Shown here one piece after another: positions 10,369 to 22,887 of a stretch of 64,000 nt of DNA. The notes beneath the pieces were generated by a model. The model was not told where the DNA came from. It worked only from the letters and a program-made list of their open reading frames with translations, and did no database searches. This stretch comes from Euschistus heros. Its lineage: Eukaryota > Arthropoda > Insecta > Hemiptera > Pentatomidae. Numbering within the stretch: position 1 is the first letter of the stretch; each line of letters opens with the position of its first letter. Location: contig RCWM02000047.1 in the NCBI GenBank assembly GCA_003667255.2, positions 558,001 to 622,000 on the forward strand, written 5' to 3'. Both the position numbers and the translations under genes were made by a program.

Positions 10369-11201
10369 TATCATTTTTTCTAGCACCCTTAAGAAAATTA
10401 GTGAGATTTGCTAAATTACTTGCAGCATGGTGTCGATGCCTGCGATAAAAGTTCAGCATTCCTAAGTAAGATTGTAGTTGTTTTATAGTTACTGGTAATT
10501 AATGACTAACAATGGCACTTACTCTTTCGGGATCAGGTTTTGTACCTTTTGATGAAATAATGTAACCTAGAAAAATTAAATTTTTTATGCCAAACTCTGA
10601 TTTACTGATGTTAATTCGAAGTCCGTAGTGGCTGAGTCGTTGAAAGACTTGTGATAAGTGATGATTATGTTCTTCAGCATCTGCAGAGGCAATCAGTATA
10701 TCATCCAAATATGCGAAACAAAAATCCAGTCCTCTCAAAACTTCATTAATAAAACGTTGGAATGTACTAGGCGCATTGCGCAGTCCGAATGGCATAACAT
10801 TAAATTCATACAATCCAAATGGTGTAATAATGGCTGTTTTTTGTTTATCATCTTCATTAACCTGTATTTGATAATATGCTTGGAAAAGATCTAACTTTGA
10901 GTTGTTTTATTTAGAAGAATTTGACTTTCATCCTCTATCCTCGGAATGGGGTACCTATCGGGTAGTGTTCTGTCATTTAATCTTCTATAATCTCCACATA
11001 CTCGCCATTGACCATTTTTCTTTGTCACTAAGTGTAAAGGGCTTGCCCATTGTGAACTGGAAGGTTGAATAATTCCATTGTTAAGCATGCTCTGAAATTC
11101 TTGTTTAGCGACTTGCAGCTTCTTTGGATCCAATCTCCTTAGTTTGCAAAAAAAACAGGTGGTCCATCATTAGTAACAATGTGGTGCTTCACCTCATGAT
11201 T
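10369..11201 (-). repeat. Left arm of an 833-bp palindrome (inverted RT copy)
   Basis: This segment is a near-perfect reverse complement of 11234-12065. Translated on the minus strand it gives the same RT pieces (DPKKLQVAKQEFQSMLNNGI, CGDYRRLNDRTLP, YEFNVMPFGLRNAPSTFQRF, AYLDDILIASA). It differs from the right arm by only a handful of substitutions (for example CGDYRR here versus CGYYRR, SSKGTK versus SSKSTK). It replaces the protease-to-RT part of Gypsy-1; the plus-strand frame LFLQDKSTGI at about 10345 runs straight into it. Confidence 0.9.
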
Positions 11202-11233
11202 TGACCAAACCATTTTCATTGAAGGTAAATGCC
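11202..11233. other. Spacer at the dyad of the palindrome
   Basis: Thirty-two bases separate the two arms. They belong to the same pol region and are present once. Confidence 0.85.
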
Positions 11234-12277
11234 AATCATGAGGTGAAGCACCACATTGTTACTAATGATGGACCACCTGTTTTTTTGCAAACTAAGGAGA
11301 TTGGATCCAAAGAAGCTGCAAGTTGCTAAACAAGAATTTCAGAGCATGCTTAACAATGGAATTATTCAACCTTCCAGTTCACAATGGGCAAGCCCTTTAC
11401 ACTTAGTGACAAAGAAAAATGGTCAATGGCGACTATGTGGATATTATAGAAGATTAAATGACAGAACACTACCCGATAGGTACCCCATTCCGAGGATAGA
11501 GGATGAAAGTCAAATTCTTCTAAATAAAACAACTCAAAGTTAGATCTTTTCCAAGCATATTATCAAATACAGGTTAATGAAGATGATAAACAAAAAACAG
11601 CCATTATTACACCATTTGGATTGTATGAATTTAATGTTATGCCATTCGGACTGCGCAATGCGCCTAGTACATTCCAACGTTTTATTAATGAAGTTTTGAG
11701 AGGACTGGATTTTTGTTTCGCATATTTGGATGATATACTGATTGCCTCTGCAGATGCTGAAGAACATAATCATCACTTATCACAAGTCTTTCAACGACTC
11801 AGCCACTACGGACTTCGAATTAACATCAGTAAATCAGAGTTTGGCATAAAAAATATAATTTTTCTAGGTTACATTATTTCATCAAAAAGTACAAAACCTG
11901 ATCCCGAAAGAGTAAGTGCCATTGTTAGTCATTAATTACCAGTAACTATAAAACAACTACAATCTTACTTAGGAATGCTGAACTTTTATCGCAGGCATCG
12001 ACACCATGCTGCAAGTAATTTAGCAAATCTCACTAATTTTCTTAAGGGTGCTAGAAAAAATGATAAAACTCAGATTGCATGGACACCAGAAACTATTGAG
12101 GATTTTGAACAGAGTAAACAAGCCTTAAGTAATTTAACTCTATTAACATATCCATCATTCTGAAACAGCGAAAATACTCAACATATGATCGAGAACTGAC
12201 AGCCATCTATATGTCAATCAAGTATTTTAAATATTTGTTGGAGGGAAGGTCATTTGTAACATACACAGATCCATAAA
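11234..12277 (+). pseudogene. Gypsy-1 reverse transcriptase and start of RNase H
   Basis: The plus-strand RT is in two frames: 11256-11543 (WASPLHLVTKKNGQWRLCGY, PDRYPIPRIED) and, after a frameshift near 11545, 11560-11935 (FNVMPFGLRNAPSTFQRFIN and the catalytic AYLDDILIA). A stop at 11933 is followed by LQSYLGMLNFYRRH. RNase H begins near 12170 (RKYSTYDRELTAIYMSIKYF, LLEGRSFVTYTD) and breaks off at 12277, where the LINE was inserted. The right palindrome arm ends at 12065. Confidence 0.85.
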
Positions 12278-12290
12278 CCTTTGACTTATG
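12278..12290. repeat. Target-site duplication of the I/R1 LINE, left copy
   Basis: The 13 bases cctttgacttatg recur at 27208-27220 directly after the poly(A) tract. They belong to the RNase H coding sequence of Gypsy-1, which is interrupted here. Confidence 0.9.
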
Positions 12291-12730
12291 TTATGGTTGT
12301 TTGATTTATGTTATGGTTGTTTGATTTATGTTATAGTTGTAGCGTGAGAGTTATAGTGAACACATTGGCTCCAGGTTAATTGTTTATAAAATCAGTTTTA
12401 GTGGACCTATCAGATCAGCTTTTAATCTGAGTGTAGTGTTGGTGATTAGTGAAAGAATAAACAAAGTTTAAAAGAATTTGGACCTGAGGAAGGAATTTAA
12501 GGAATCTTATAATCCAATTTAATTTGTGAAATATTAAGGTAAAGCAGTAAGTTATCTTAGCGATCTCGACTAGGATTTTGGAGATAGCGCCCCACCAGGT
12601 CTAGCTCCTCCCACCTCCCCACCTCGCCTCTCCAGTGACAGCTGTCACGCGAGACCCATTCATACGTAAATATACCACAGATACGTGGTATATTTATAAT
12701 AGACGATAAATATACTAGGAAATAGATAAG

Positions 12731-13706
12731 ATGGCAGAAAGTACACAGCTCCTAAAAAGTGTTCTCGATCTCTTGAATGATATAAGTGAGGAAGTTACGA
12801 ACCGATTTGAAGACGAAAATATTAACAACAGTCAAGTCGGTAAGTGATATACTTACTAAAAGTGACTTAAATGTTGAAAATTCCGATGACCAGGATTTTG
12901 ACCACAAGCCTAACCTCATTATGAATACCTTCTCCCAAAGAGTTAAAAATAGTATAAATGTGGTCCAAAAGTTTCCAAAACACAAAATAGTCATTAAAAG
13001 CAAGAACCCAGCCTCATCGACAGCAACAAAACTTGAATTTAAACGATTAATTAACCCAAAACAACAGAAAATTGCTATCACAAAAATAATTGAGACAAAG
13101 CAATCAAACGTAATCGTCTTCGCTGAAGAAAACAAAGATAAGGATATTATTATTCAGGAAATTAACAAATCATCAACCCTAATAAAAAAAATAAAGAAAA
13201 AACTACCGCGATTGATAATAAAAAATATAGAAGAGGATATCAATAAAGACAACCTTGCAGATTTGTTAATTCATCAAAACACAAATCTGACTCTACGTTT
13301 GGAAAACATTAAACCCATAATCATTCTGGACAACAAATGGAATAATTCTAGACACGCTGTCATAGAAGTAGACGCAGAGACTCGACATCTCATCAGAAAC
13401 CTGATAAAGCTCGGCTATCAAGTGGTGAAGATAGAAGACTATCATCGCATAATCAGGTGTGGACGATGCTTAAATTTTCACAATCAGAAGAAGGACTACC
13501 GAGGATCTACAGTCTGCTCTCTATGCTCAGATGAACATGAAAAACAGGTATGTACATCAACCATTCTTAGATGTGTAAACTGTGTAAACTACAACAAGCA
13601 TTCCAGGTCTAAAATTAAATTAACGACTAGTCATTCAGCTTTTGATAAAAACTGCCCAAGCCATATCAGAGAAGTAGAGAAATTAATAGCGAATACTTTA
13701 TATTAA
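12731..13706 (+). pseudogene. I/R1 LINE ORF1 (gag-like)
   Basis: A likely start is the ATG at 12731 (MAESTQLLKSVLDLLNDISE). A shift near 12840 moves to the frame that runs to 13706. That frame is lysine-rich and ends in cysteine/histidine clusters CGRCLNFHNQKKDYRG, CSLCSDEHEKQVC and CVNCVNYNKHS, of the kind seen in I/R1 gag-like proteins that bind the element RNA. It is probably inactive because of the shift, though an internal start at 12786 would keep most of the protein. Confidence 0.7.
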
Positions 13707-13732
13707 ACATTAAATTTAAATTTGATTTTATA

Positions 13733-14600
13733 ATGATGTATAATTTAAAAGTGTTACAAATTAATGCACACCATTCACGCGCTTGCGCAAATTTCTTGGA
13801 GCAATTTCAACTCAATACAAGTTTAGACATTTTAATTATTTTAATAATATATTTTACATTTTAATTGTAGGCTATAATTCAAGTAGTAAAATATATTACA
13901 TAGATACAACGAAACCAAGGGCAGCTGTGATTATATTTAACCCTCAGATCGATGCAATTGTATTAAATCAATATTCAGATAGTAACTTTTGCGTTGTTGA
14001 AGTAACATATGTAAACTTTAAATTTATTGTTATCAGTGCCTACTTTGACATTTTATTAGACATAAATAAAATAGATTTATACTTGACCAATAACAGTAAC
14101 AAATTAACTATTTTAGGAATCGACAGTAACGCCAGGTCGAAGTTTTGGTACGATATAAAGAATAACTTACGTGGTAGCGTATTAGAAACATACATTACAA
14201 GCACGGACTTAGTACTAATAAATAGACCCAGCCGACTCACAACTTTTCAAAGTTCTCGAGGAATTATTAACATTGATCTAACTCTTGAAAGTCCAAGATT
14301 AGCTAGATATATCACAAATTGGTATATTTCTGATTAAGATAACCTGTCTGATCACAACAATATTTTATTTAATATCGAATTTTCTATAAACAAAGGAGAA
14401 GACCAGCACATGTTTTCAAGATTCAATTATGTTATCAACAAGAAAAATGGGACTTATTTGAAACAAATTTATTATTTCAAATAAAAACAAATTTTCTTAA
14501 AAATTCAAATATTTCTATAAATGAAAATGACTTGGAACCAGAAATCTGCAACATTATTCAATCCTAGGACATCGAAAAGACAGTAGATCAATTCATTAAA
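13733..14600 (+). pseudogene. I/R1 LINE ORF2: endonuclease part
   Basis: The start frame (LKVLQINAHHSRACANFLEQ) gives the N-terminal motif with catalytic Asn. After a shift near 13850 the frame 13783-14337 carries LTILGIDSNARSKFWYD and TDLVLINRPSRLTTFQS. Past a stop at 14335-14337 it gives the NLSDHNNILF motif (SDH) of the endonuclease. Coding continues to the Helitron boundary and resumes in frame on the other side at 24975. Confidence 0.75.
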
Positions 14601-14875
14601 TCTATATATATAAAAATGAATGTGTGTGTGTCTGTCTGTACTCGATAGATTCAAAAACCATACATCCAATCGCCGTGAAAATTTGGGAAGTTATTAAGAA
14701 TATCCCCGGGAAGGTTTTTATAAATTTTTATTTAAATCAGAGTTGGGGTTCAAGAAATATCCCAAAAATATCAAAATAATATTTATTTTTTATAAATATT
14801 ACTTTAGTGCAGGTGTTATTAAACAATTACCAATAAAACATATGTTCTAAATTAATCTATATCTCCTTAGTTTTT

Positions 14876-15056
14876 TAGGAAGGTTTTAAGAAAAATAAAA
14901 TTCCATAAAACGATTTCAAATTCATTTTGATGTTTCAGGTTTATATGTAGGTATGTTATTAAAATAACATTTAATTAGTAATATCTGTTAAGAGTTTAAC
15001 CATGAATAAATTGAATAATTAAATTTTTACCCATAGAATTTACTTTTATAAAACAA
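14876..15056 (+). repeat. Direct repeat copy 1 inside the Helitron
   Basis: About 180 bp (containing gtttatatgtaggtatgtt and accatgaataaattgaa) recurs in the same orientation at 20526-20712 with scattered differences. The two copies flank the block that holds the Merlin-like element. Confidence 0.75.
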
Positions 15057-15851
15057 GACTAACCGCAAAAAATACTGATCCAATCTTTACCAAACCTTAC
15101 CTACATCATCTTCTTAGTTGAAAGAAGGTTTAGCAATTAGAAAATTTACATATTATCTTTTAAATTGTTGCTAAAAAGAGATGAAAATGTGGTACGCAGT
15201 AAATTTTGAAAATTGACCGATATGTGGCGAGTGCCATTTAAGAGAGGTTATAGCGGTACAGTGTTATATAGAGCTAGAAATTGATAATAAAATTGGCTTA
15301 ATTCAAATAAATTGTTATAAAAAAAGCTATAAATATTTAGTGTGACGTGTGGATACTAGGGATGTTTAATAATCGAACGATATGTTGTTAGCACCATTCT
15401 GCAACAGAGTTTGCAATGGTAAAATTATTAAACCCATCTGTGTCAAATTTTAACTACAAAATTTACATAGTTCTAGGAAGATTTTAAATAGTATAGTTTA
15501 CTATAATAATTCTTTAGGTAATAGTCGGCTTACGAGCCACCACTTATCCTTAGATCCTTACTCTTCACTTCGAGTTTAAATTTATCGATAGTTCTTTCCT
15601 ATAACCTCACATGTAAACAAACCTCTACAGGTTCAACTTGGATTGTGTTGTTTAGTTTGTTATATTGATATTTAGTCTTCTTAAATGTAAATAAGTGAAA
15701 CAGAAGTTAACAAAATGATTTTCATAAAGGATTAAGTGTTTTATCAATTCATGTTTTCTTATTTCCTCTTATCTAATGTGTAAGTGTTACAAAACTTAAG
15801 AACATTAATTTGTACATGGATTTGGTGTTTTATATATTTTGATTTGTTGTA

Positions 15852-16985
<1,134 letters not shown>

Positions 16986-17460
16986 TTGTATCAATTTAAG
17001 TGATAAAATTTCAGTATACATATTTTTTTTAATGGATTCTTAGTCATCCATAATACTTAATGCCATAAAGTGGGACAGATTGTATAATTAATTCAATAAA
17101 ACATAAAGATCTAAAAATAAATGTGAAAAAGGAAAGTATATCATAGGTTTCATATTCTTTTATTTCTACTTCCCTTGAGAAAATATAGCAGAAATTAACA
17201 TCATAACTTTCAACATGGATTCTGTCTTATATTATATAATTCCTTATAACATGGAGAATGGACAATGTGAAAATAATCATAGATTAAGGGGTGTACTGTT
17301 GGTAATAACTATTGGTGTAATTTTATAGATTAATGTATTTTTTTAAAAATTTAGAAGCCTGGTGATGGAGTATTTTATCCGAAACATGTAGCTACAAATG
17401 TTAAACAAATAGGAGTTATGTTAAATAAATTCTTATTGATTCTGCCTTTATATATTTATA

Positions 17461-18566
17461 ATATCTGTGGCACCTGTGCAAAGTGGGCTAAGTGCGAAAA
17501 TTGCGATTTTAGGAAAACTGAATTGAATGTTTGAGATTTTTTCCAAAATCATCCAGTTAATAAAATTCAAATTTGTGGGGCTTAAAGTCTTGATAGTACA
17601 TTTCTATTTATGTTGGTAAGGTATGTTTTAATTCTTGCTAATATTCTAATATTTAATACTAATCATTCGAAAAAAATCGAACTCTTAGCCCACATAACAC
17701 TAATCGATTTTGTGTGAAATGGGCTAAGTGATTAATGTTAACATGATTGACCCCTGAAAGCCAAGTGCTTAAACTAATTTTCAGAGTTGAGAAAAATTAA
17801 GTGTGCATTAAATAATATTTTTCCTTTTTCAAAAATTTATTTTTGAAGTTTTTATATATTTTTTTTGCATAAAAGAAAATATTAGAAAATAAAATAACGT
17901 ACACAGCATGCCTAAAGAAAAAATAATTATTTTATTGGTAGTATTTAAAACACTGAAAAAAAAAAATCACTTATAATTTTCTTTCATTCGTCTTCTTCAT
18001 CACCTAAATCTGGGTACACATCATGCTTAGATGTAGATTTCAGCTCTTCATAGAATCGTCTAAATGTTGGACTTATGTAGGGAAGATCTTTCTTCTTTCC
18101 TGCCGCTATCGGAAGTGATTCAACATACCTTATTGGTCGCTCTAATTTTTGTGGCTAGCCCTTTATCAAAAAACTTACAGTTTTAAAATTAACATTTATA
18201 TCGAGAGTCGACCTGTAGTAGAGAACACTGCAGCTATCTTTGTTATAGTTAAGCCATCTTACCTCCCCCCAATGAATAGTACCTTTTTCATTATCTTTTT
18301 TTTTATGAACTAAGGCGGTTTTTAAAGGGGGGGGGGGGAATTTTTATTGTGAAAAATTGTGGGGCTTAGTAAACTTAACTCGCTTTTCACAAGTAAAAGT
18401 TCAAGATTGGAGTATCAGCCCACAATTCACAAAGAAATATCCTTCATTGCAATGGACGGAACACATAGACCGTTAGACAAAAGAAAAGAGAAACAAATTA
18501 CGATTCTGGTGATGTAGATTGCTCGAAATTCGACTTAGCCCACTATGCACAGGTGCCACAGATATG
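17461..18566. mobile_element. TIR transposon D carrying an orphan ORF fragment
   Basis: The ends are inverted repeats, ATATCTGTGGCACCTGTGCA on the left and the same inverted on the right (ending ggtgccacagatat), continuing as gtgggctaagt. Merlin copy C lacks it, with an empty site near 33741-33756, which suggests a short target such as ATAT. It is internally AT-rich except for coding remnants on the minus strand at 17990-18330. Confidence 0.7.
17990..18330 (-). pseudogene. Orphan coding fragment in element D
   Basis: The minus strand gives GTIHWGEVRWLNYNKDSCSV, YYRSTLDINVNFKTVSFLIKG, a stop, then PIRYVESLPIAAGKKKDLPY, ISPTFRRFYEEL and an acidic end DLGDEEDE followed by a stop. This looks like the C-terminal part of a protein recurring in insect genomes next to transposons. 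I do not recognise the family, and a captured gene piece or a transposon accessory protein are both possible. Confidence 0.45.
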
Positions 18567-18569
18567 TTA

Positions 18570-19880
18570 CGAGGGTAAGTCAATAATTATCCGCAATATA
18601 GCTATATTTTTGTTTATGTTGGCAGTACTGTTCTTTTGTGTTGATGGCGCATGCTTTGTTTATTCATTGTTATGTTTATGTTCGTATCAAGCTGGTAGGT
18701 TAGTTTTGTTATCGCTGTCGTGCTGTTAATAATGGCCGCTCCACTTTCTATTTGCACCAAAGAAGAGCAACGTTCAGTGATCCGTTTTTTGTGGTCGGAA
18801 GGTGTATCAGGGGCCGAAATTCATCGAAGACTTTTGGTACAGTACGGGAACAATTGTTTGCCACAACGGAGTGTCTATGAATGGATTGAAAAATTCAAAA
18901 ATGGTCGCACAAGTGTTACGCAAAATGAAGGAGCTGGACGACCAGTTACCGCCATAAACGAGGAAAACATTGAGCGTTCACGTGAAATGATTCTGTCAGA
19001 CAGACGGATATCTGTTGACGACGTGGCAAATCGTCTGCAAATTAGCCACGGTTCTGCCTACGAAATCATTTACAGCAGACTTGGGTTTCATAAAGTTTGT
19101 GCAAGATGGGTTCCAAAACAACTGACACAGTTGCATAAACAAACGCGCTTGGATGTGTGCACAAAACATTTGGATCGCTATGTTAACGAAGGGGACAACT
19201 TCTTAGACAGGATCGTTACTGGTGACGAAACATGGATCCATCATTACGAGCCGGAGAGTAAACGGCAGAGTATGGAATGGAAACATCCAAATTCGCCGTG
19301 CAAGAAAAAATTCAAAACCCAACCGTCCGCAGGAAAACTTATGCTTACGGTTTTTTTGGACTCACAAGGTCCATTACTGGAACATTATCAGGAAAGGGGC
19401 ACAACAATAAACAGTGAACGTTACAGTGAGATGCTTACTGCTAAGCTGAAGCCTGCAATTCGAAGCAAACGCCGAGGACTGCTGTCAAAAGGCGTTGTGT
19501 TGTTGCACGACAATGCCCGTCCGCATACAGCTGCCCACACTGTAGAAACGCTTCAGAAACTCAATTTTGAAGTATTGAATCATCCTCCATATAGTCCCGA
19601 TCTCGCTCCATCTGATTTTCACTTGTTTGGTCCACTCAAACAGGCAATTAGGGGCCGTCGATTTGCCTCGGACGAAGCATTGAAAGAAGCGGTGCATTCC
19701 TGGCTCGCATCTCAACCCAAAACCTTCTTCCATGAGGGCATCAGGAAACTTGAACAACGTTGGACCAAGTGCGTTGAAAAGCAAGGGGACTATGTCGAAA
19801 AATGATGTACTTGTAAGTTTCCTATTTCATTTCAATAAAATTTTATAACTATATTGCGGATAATTATTGACTTACCCTCG
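18570..19880 (+). mobile_element. Complete mariner transposon
   Basis: It is 1311 bp long with identical 32-bp terminal inverted repeats (starting CGAGGGTAAGTCAATAATTA) and a TA on each side (18568-18569 and 19881-19882). The ends and transposase are both whole. Merlin copy C shows the uninterrupted sequence (TTATTTACACTTC in the same sense), confirming the insertion site. It is the youngest-looking layer of the tower. Confidence 0.95.
18720..19805 (+). CDS. Mariner transposase (DD34D), intact
   Basis: This is an uninterrupted frame of 361 codons. The ATG at 18732 (MAAPLSICTKEEQ) may be the true start, giving 357 residues, about the usual mariner length. The N-terminus carries two helix-turn-helix regions (RFLWSEGVSGAEIHRRL and SDRRISVDDVANRLQISHGS). 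The catalytic triad is complete: TGDETWIHHYEPES (Asp169), LLHDNARPHTA (Asp264) and YSPDLAPSD (Asp299), with 34 residues between the last two. WVPKQLT is present. The protein cuts and pastes its own TIRs. No stop or frameshift is seen, so activity is possible. Confidence 0.95.
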   Translation: MLLIMAAPLSICTKEEQRSVIRFLWSEGVSGAEIHRRLLVQYGNNCLPQRSVYEWIEKFKNGRTSVTQNEGAGRPVTAINEENIERSREMILSDRRISVDDVANRLQISHGSAYEIIYSRLGFHKVCARWVPKQLTQLHKQTRLDVCTKHLDRYVNEGDNFLDRIVTGDETWIHHYEPESKRQSMEWKHPNSPCKKKFKTQPSAGKLMLTVFLDSQGPLLEHYQERGTTINSERYSEMLTAKLKPAIRSKRRGLLSKGVVLLHDNARPHTAAHTVETLQKLNFEVLNHPPYSPDLAPSDFHLFGPLKQAIRGRRFASDEALKEAVHSWLASQPKTFFHEGIRKLEQRWTKCVEKQGDYVEK

Positions 19881-20249
19881 TATTTACACTTCTCTGACAT
19901 CAGAAATTTTATCAGGAACTAACATTGCTGGTGGTTTAACATTATATTAATTCTGATTTAATATAATATTAATTCAAAATTGATTTAGTGTCTTATAATT
20001 TGATATTTTCTTATTTATCATTTAGATTAGAAGTTAATATTACTTTGAATTGAGGGTCTTTAAAGTTAATATTCTTTGAACAGGGATTTAAAGTTTCTCC
20101 CTAAATAAATGAGAATAACCTTTCCCCTCGAAAAGTAGCGACTAAAACACCGAAATAAATCGGAAGAAGGTTAGAATCGATAAAAGGTATTCTGGGCAAT
20201 GTAGGGGTCGGGGGCTGGTAAGCCGACCGATACCATAATTTACATTCAC

Positions 20250-20440
20250 AGAGTTAAGTGGCAGAAGTTTGTCACTCTGTCATTAACTTTTATAGTTAGA
20301 TTGAAATTAAAATTCAACCATATGAAATCAATAAAATTATTTTTGCCAGAGTTAAGTGGCAGAAGTTTGTCACTCTGTCATTAACTTTTATAGTTAGATT
20401 GAAATTAAAATTCACAATAAAATTATTTTTGCCGCATTAA
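20250..20440. repeat. Tandem duplication of about 98 bp
   Basis: The string agagttaagtggcagaagtt and the following 45 bases occur at about 20251 and again at about 20349, each followed by an ataaaattatttttgcc block. It lies just outside the right end of Merlin element A. Confidence 0.8.
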
Positions 20441-20525
20441 ACATTATTGTCTGATCAAAATATCGATTTCTTATTTTTTTGATATTGTGTGTAAAAAATG
20501 GGCGACCAAACCTTAGTGTTTGATG

Positions 20526-20712
20526 AAGGTTTTAAGAAGAATAAAATTCCGTAAAATGATTTCAAATTCATTTTAATGTTTCAGGTTTATATGTAGGTAT
20601 GTTTTTATAATAACATTTAATTAGTAATATTTGTTAAAAGTGTAACCATGAATAAATTGAAAAATTAAATTTTTACTCATGAATTTTACTTATAGAATTT
20701 AGTTTTATAAAA
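20526..20712 (+). repeat. Direct repeat copy 2 inside the Helitron
   Basis: Second copy of the 14876-15056 repeat. The two are diverged at roughly one base in ten by eye. Confidence 0.75.
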
Positions 20713-21049
20713 CAAATTAAACTGTAAAAAATAACATACCCATAATAACAGTTGTAATAAAAATAAAAATATAAATCACAAGGTAAGTAAAATATTGTAA
20801 TAGGTATTACAGAATGAATATTCTGATTAAGATTTGTAACTGACAAAAGTTCATTATCAGTACAAATTATATTGTAAGTTAATAGGAACGTTTTGATAAA
20901 TAATTTAACTTAATTTATATAGAGAGAGAAAGAGATTGTGTGTGTGTTTTAAAAAGAAATATATACATTTTAATTATATTAATCAATAATATTATTGATT
21001 TCCAGCTGAAGAAAATAATTGGAAATACGTTTCATTTAACCCCACAATC

Positions 21050-22827
21050 ATGCCACCAAAGCAAAGTGCCATTGGTTGATCTACAAATCTAGCAAAAAGG
21101 AGATGAGAAGAACGAGCTTCAGAAACAAGTGAACAGAGGCAAGCAAGGCAAGAAAGAGATCGAGAGCACACTGCTCTTGCTCGATCACTAGAAACGAGTG
21201 AACAGAGGCAAACAAGGCAGCAAAAGAATCGAGATCACACTGCTCTTGCTCGATCGTTAGAAACGAGTGAACAGAGGCAAGCAAAGCAGCAAAGGAATCG
21301 AATTCGCACACAGACGAGACGAACGATACATGCTGAATTGAATTTATGTGGATTCAATTACAATTCACTTTACAATTACAGTCTTCATCCAAGTGTAATT
21401 ATTGGAAAAATGGATAAAAAGTGTACGTATTGTGGTGCTCAAAAAGTGAAACACCAGGTATGTGTTGTGCAGGTGGAAAAGTAAAGTTACCAGACTTGCG
21501 TTCACCACCCGAACCATTATTATCTTTAGTATCAGGTGAAACAAGTCAATCAAAACATTTTTTGAAAAATATACGCAAGTACAATTCATGCTTCCAAATG
21601 AATCGCATCGGAGCAACGAATATCGTTAGCGGAAATTATATGGCAACATTTAAAGTACAAGGGCAAATTTATCACCATGCTGGATCACTACTACCCTTGC
21701 CAAATGATGATCACAAATATCTTCAGATATATTTTATGGGAAATACCGACGAACAAATTAACAGACGGTGTCAACTGAATATGATTACTAAACGAGAGAT
21801 TGTCGCTGAGTTACAGAATTTGTTTGAACAACATAATGAATTAATTAAATTATTTAAAACTGCCATTGAACATATGTTTGGTATGGTATGGTATTCCATT
21901 GAGTGGCAAAAAAGAGGTTTACCACATGCGCATATTTTAATATGGATGATGGAAAAGATAAATCCAAACAGAATTGATGAAATTATCTCTGCAGAAATAC
22001 CAGGCAGTGAAATTGATAGAGACTTGCACGATATTGTCTCAAAACATATGATTCATGGTCCATGTGGCTCACTAAATAATAATTCACCATGCATGTCAGA
22101 TGGAAAGTGCACAAAGCGGTATCCTAGAGAGTTGCTTGCTGAAACTATTACAGGCAATGATGGATATCCACTCTATCGACGACAATCTACCGAAGATGGT
22201 GGAAAATCCATTAAACTAAAAGTACTCAACAATACTATTGATGTTGATAATCGTTGGGTAGTACCATATTCTCCATTACTACTAAAAACGTATAACGCAC
22301 ACATAAATGTTGAGTACTGCAATTCAGTGAAAGCTATAAAATATATTTGCAAATATGTGAACAAAGGAAGCGATATGGCGGTGTTTGGAGTGGAAAATGC
22401 AACTGAATCTAACGATGAAGTCACCCAATATCAACTGGGACACTACTTAAGTAGCAATGAGGCTGTATGGCGTATTTTATCATTTTCCATTCATGAGTGA
22501 TATCCAACAGTTGTTCATTTAGCAGTACATCTGGAAAATGGACAGCGTGTGTATTTTACATCAGAAAATGTACGTGCAAGAGCAATGTCACCACCGCCAA
22601 CAACATTGACTGAATTTTTCAGATTATGTAGAAATGATACCTTTGCAAGGACACTACTGTACTCTGAAGTACCAACTTATTTTATGTGGAATACATCAAC
22701 AAGAAAATTTCAGCGTCGTAAACAAGGTAGAGCAGTACCAGGACAACTAAATTTATATTCCACAGATGCATTGGGTCGTCTGTACACTGTACATCCAAAT
22801 AACGCAGAATGCTTTTACCTAAGATGA
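21050..22827 (+). pseudogene. Helitron Rep (HUH endonuclease), degraded
   Basis: From the ATG at 21050 (MPPKQSAIG) the frame has three arginine/glutamine-rich repeats (LETSEQRQARQ type) and a CxxC (KCTYCGAQK). A shift near 21445 leads to MCCAGGKVKLP and the Helitron N-terminal domain. The HUH motif GLPHAHILIW is at about 21919-21948 and the two-tyrosine motif YICKYVNKG at about 22339-22365, so rolling-circle nicking residues are present. Between IEHMFG and MVWYSIEWQ a large internal part, including the first Rep motif, is deleted. TGA stops interrupt at about 21077, 21113, 22498 and 22825. It continues in the same frame into the helicase. Confidence 0.88.
21110..21300 (+). repeat. Three 66-bp coding repeats in Rep N-terminus
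   Basis: Three near-identical units (gaaacgagtgaacagaggca and following) encode LETSEQRQ-type repeats. Glutamine/arginine repeats of this kind are common at the N-terminus of insect Helitron Rep proteins. Confidence 0.8.
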
Positions 22828-22887
22828 TTATTAATCAATGTTCGTGGACCAACATCTTTCCAAGAATTAAAAACAGTCAATGGCCAT

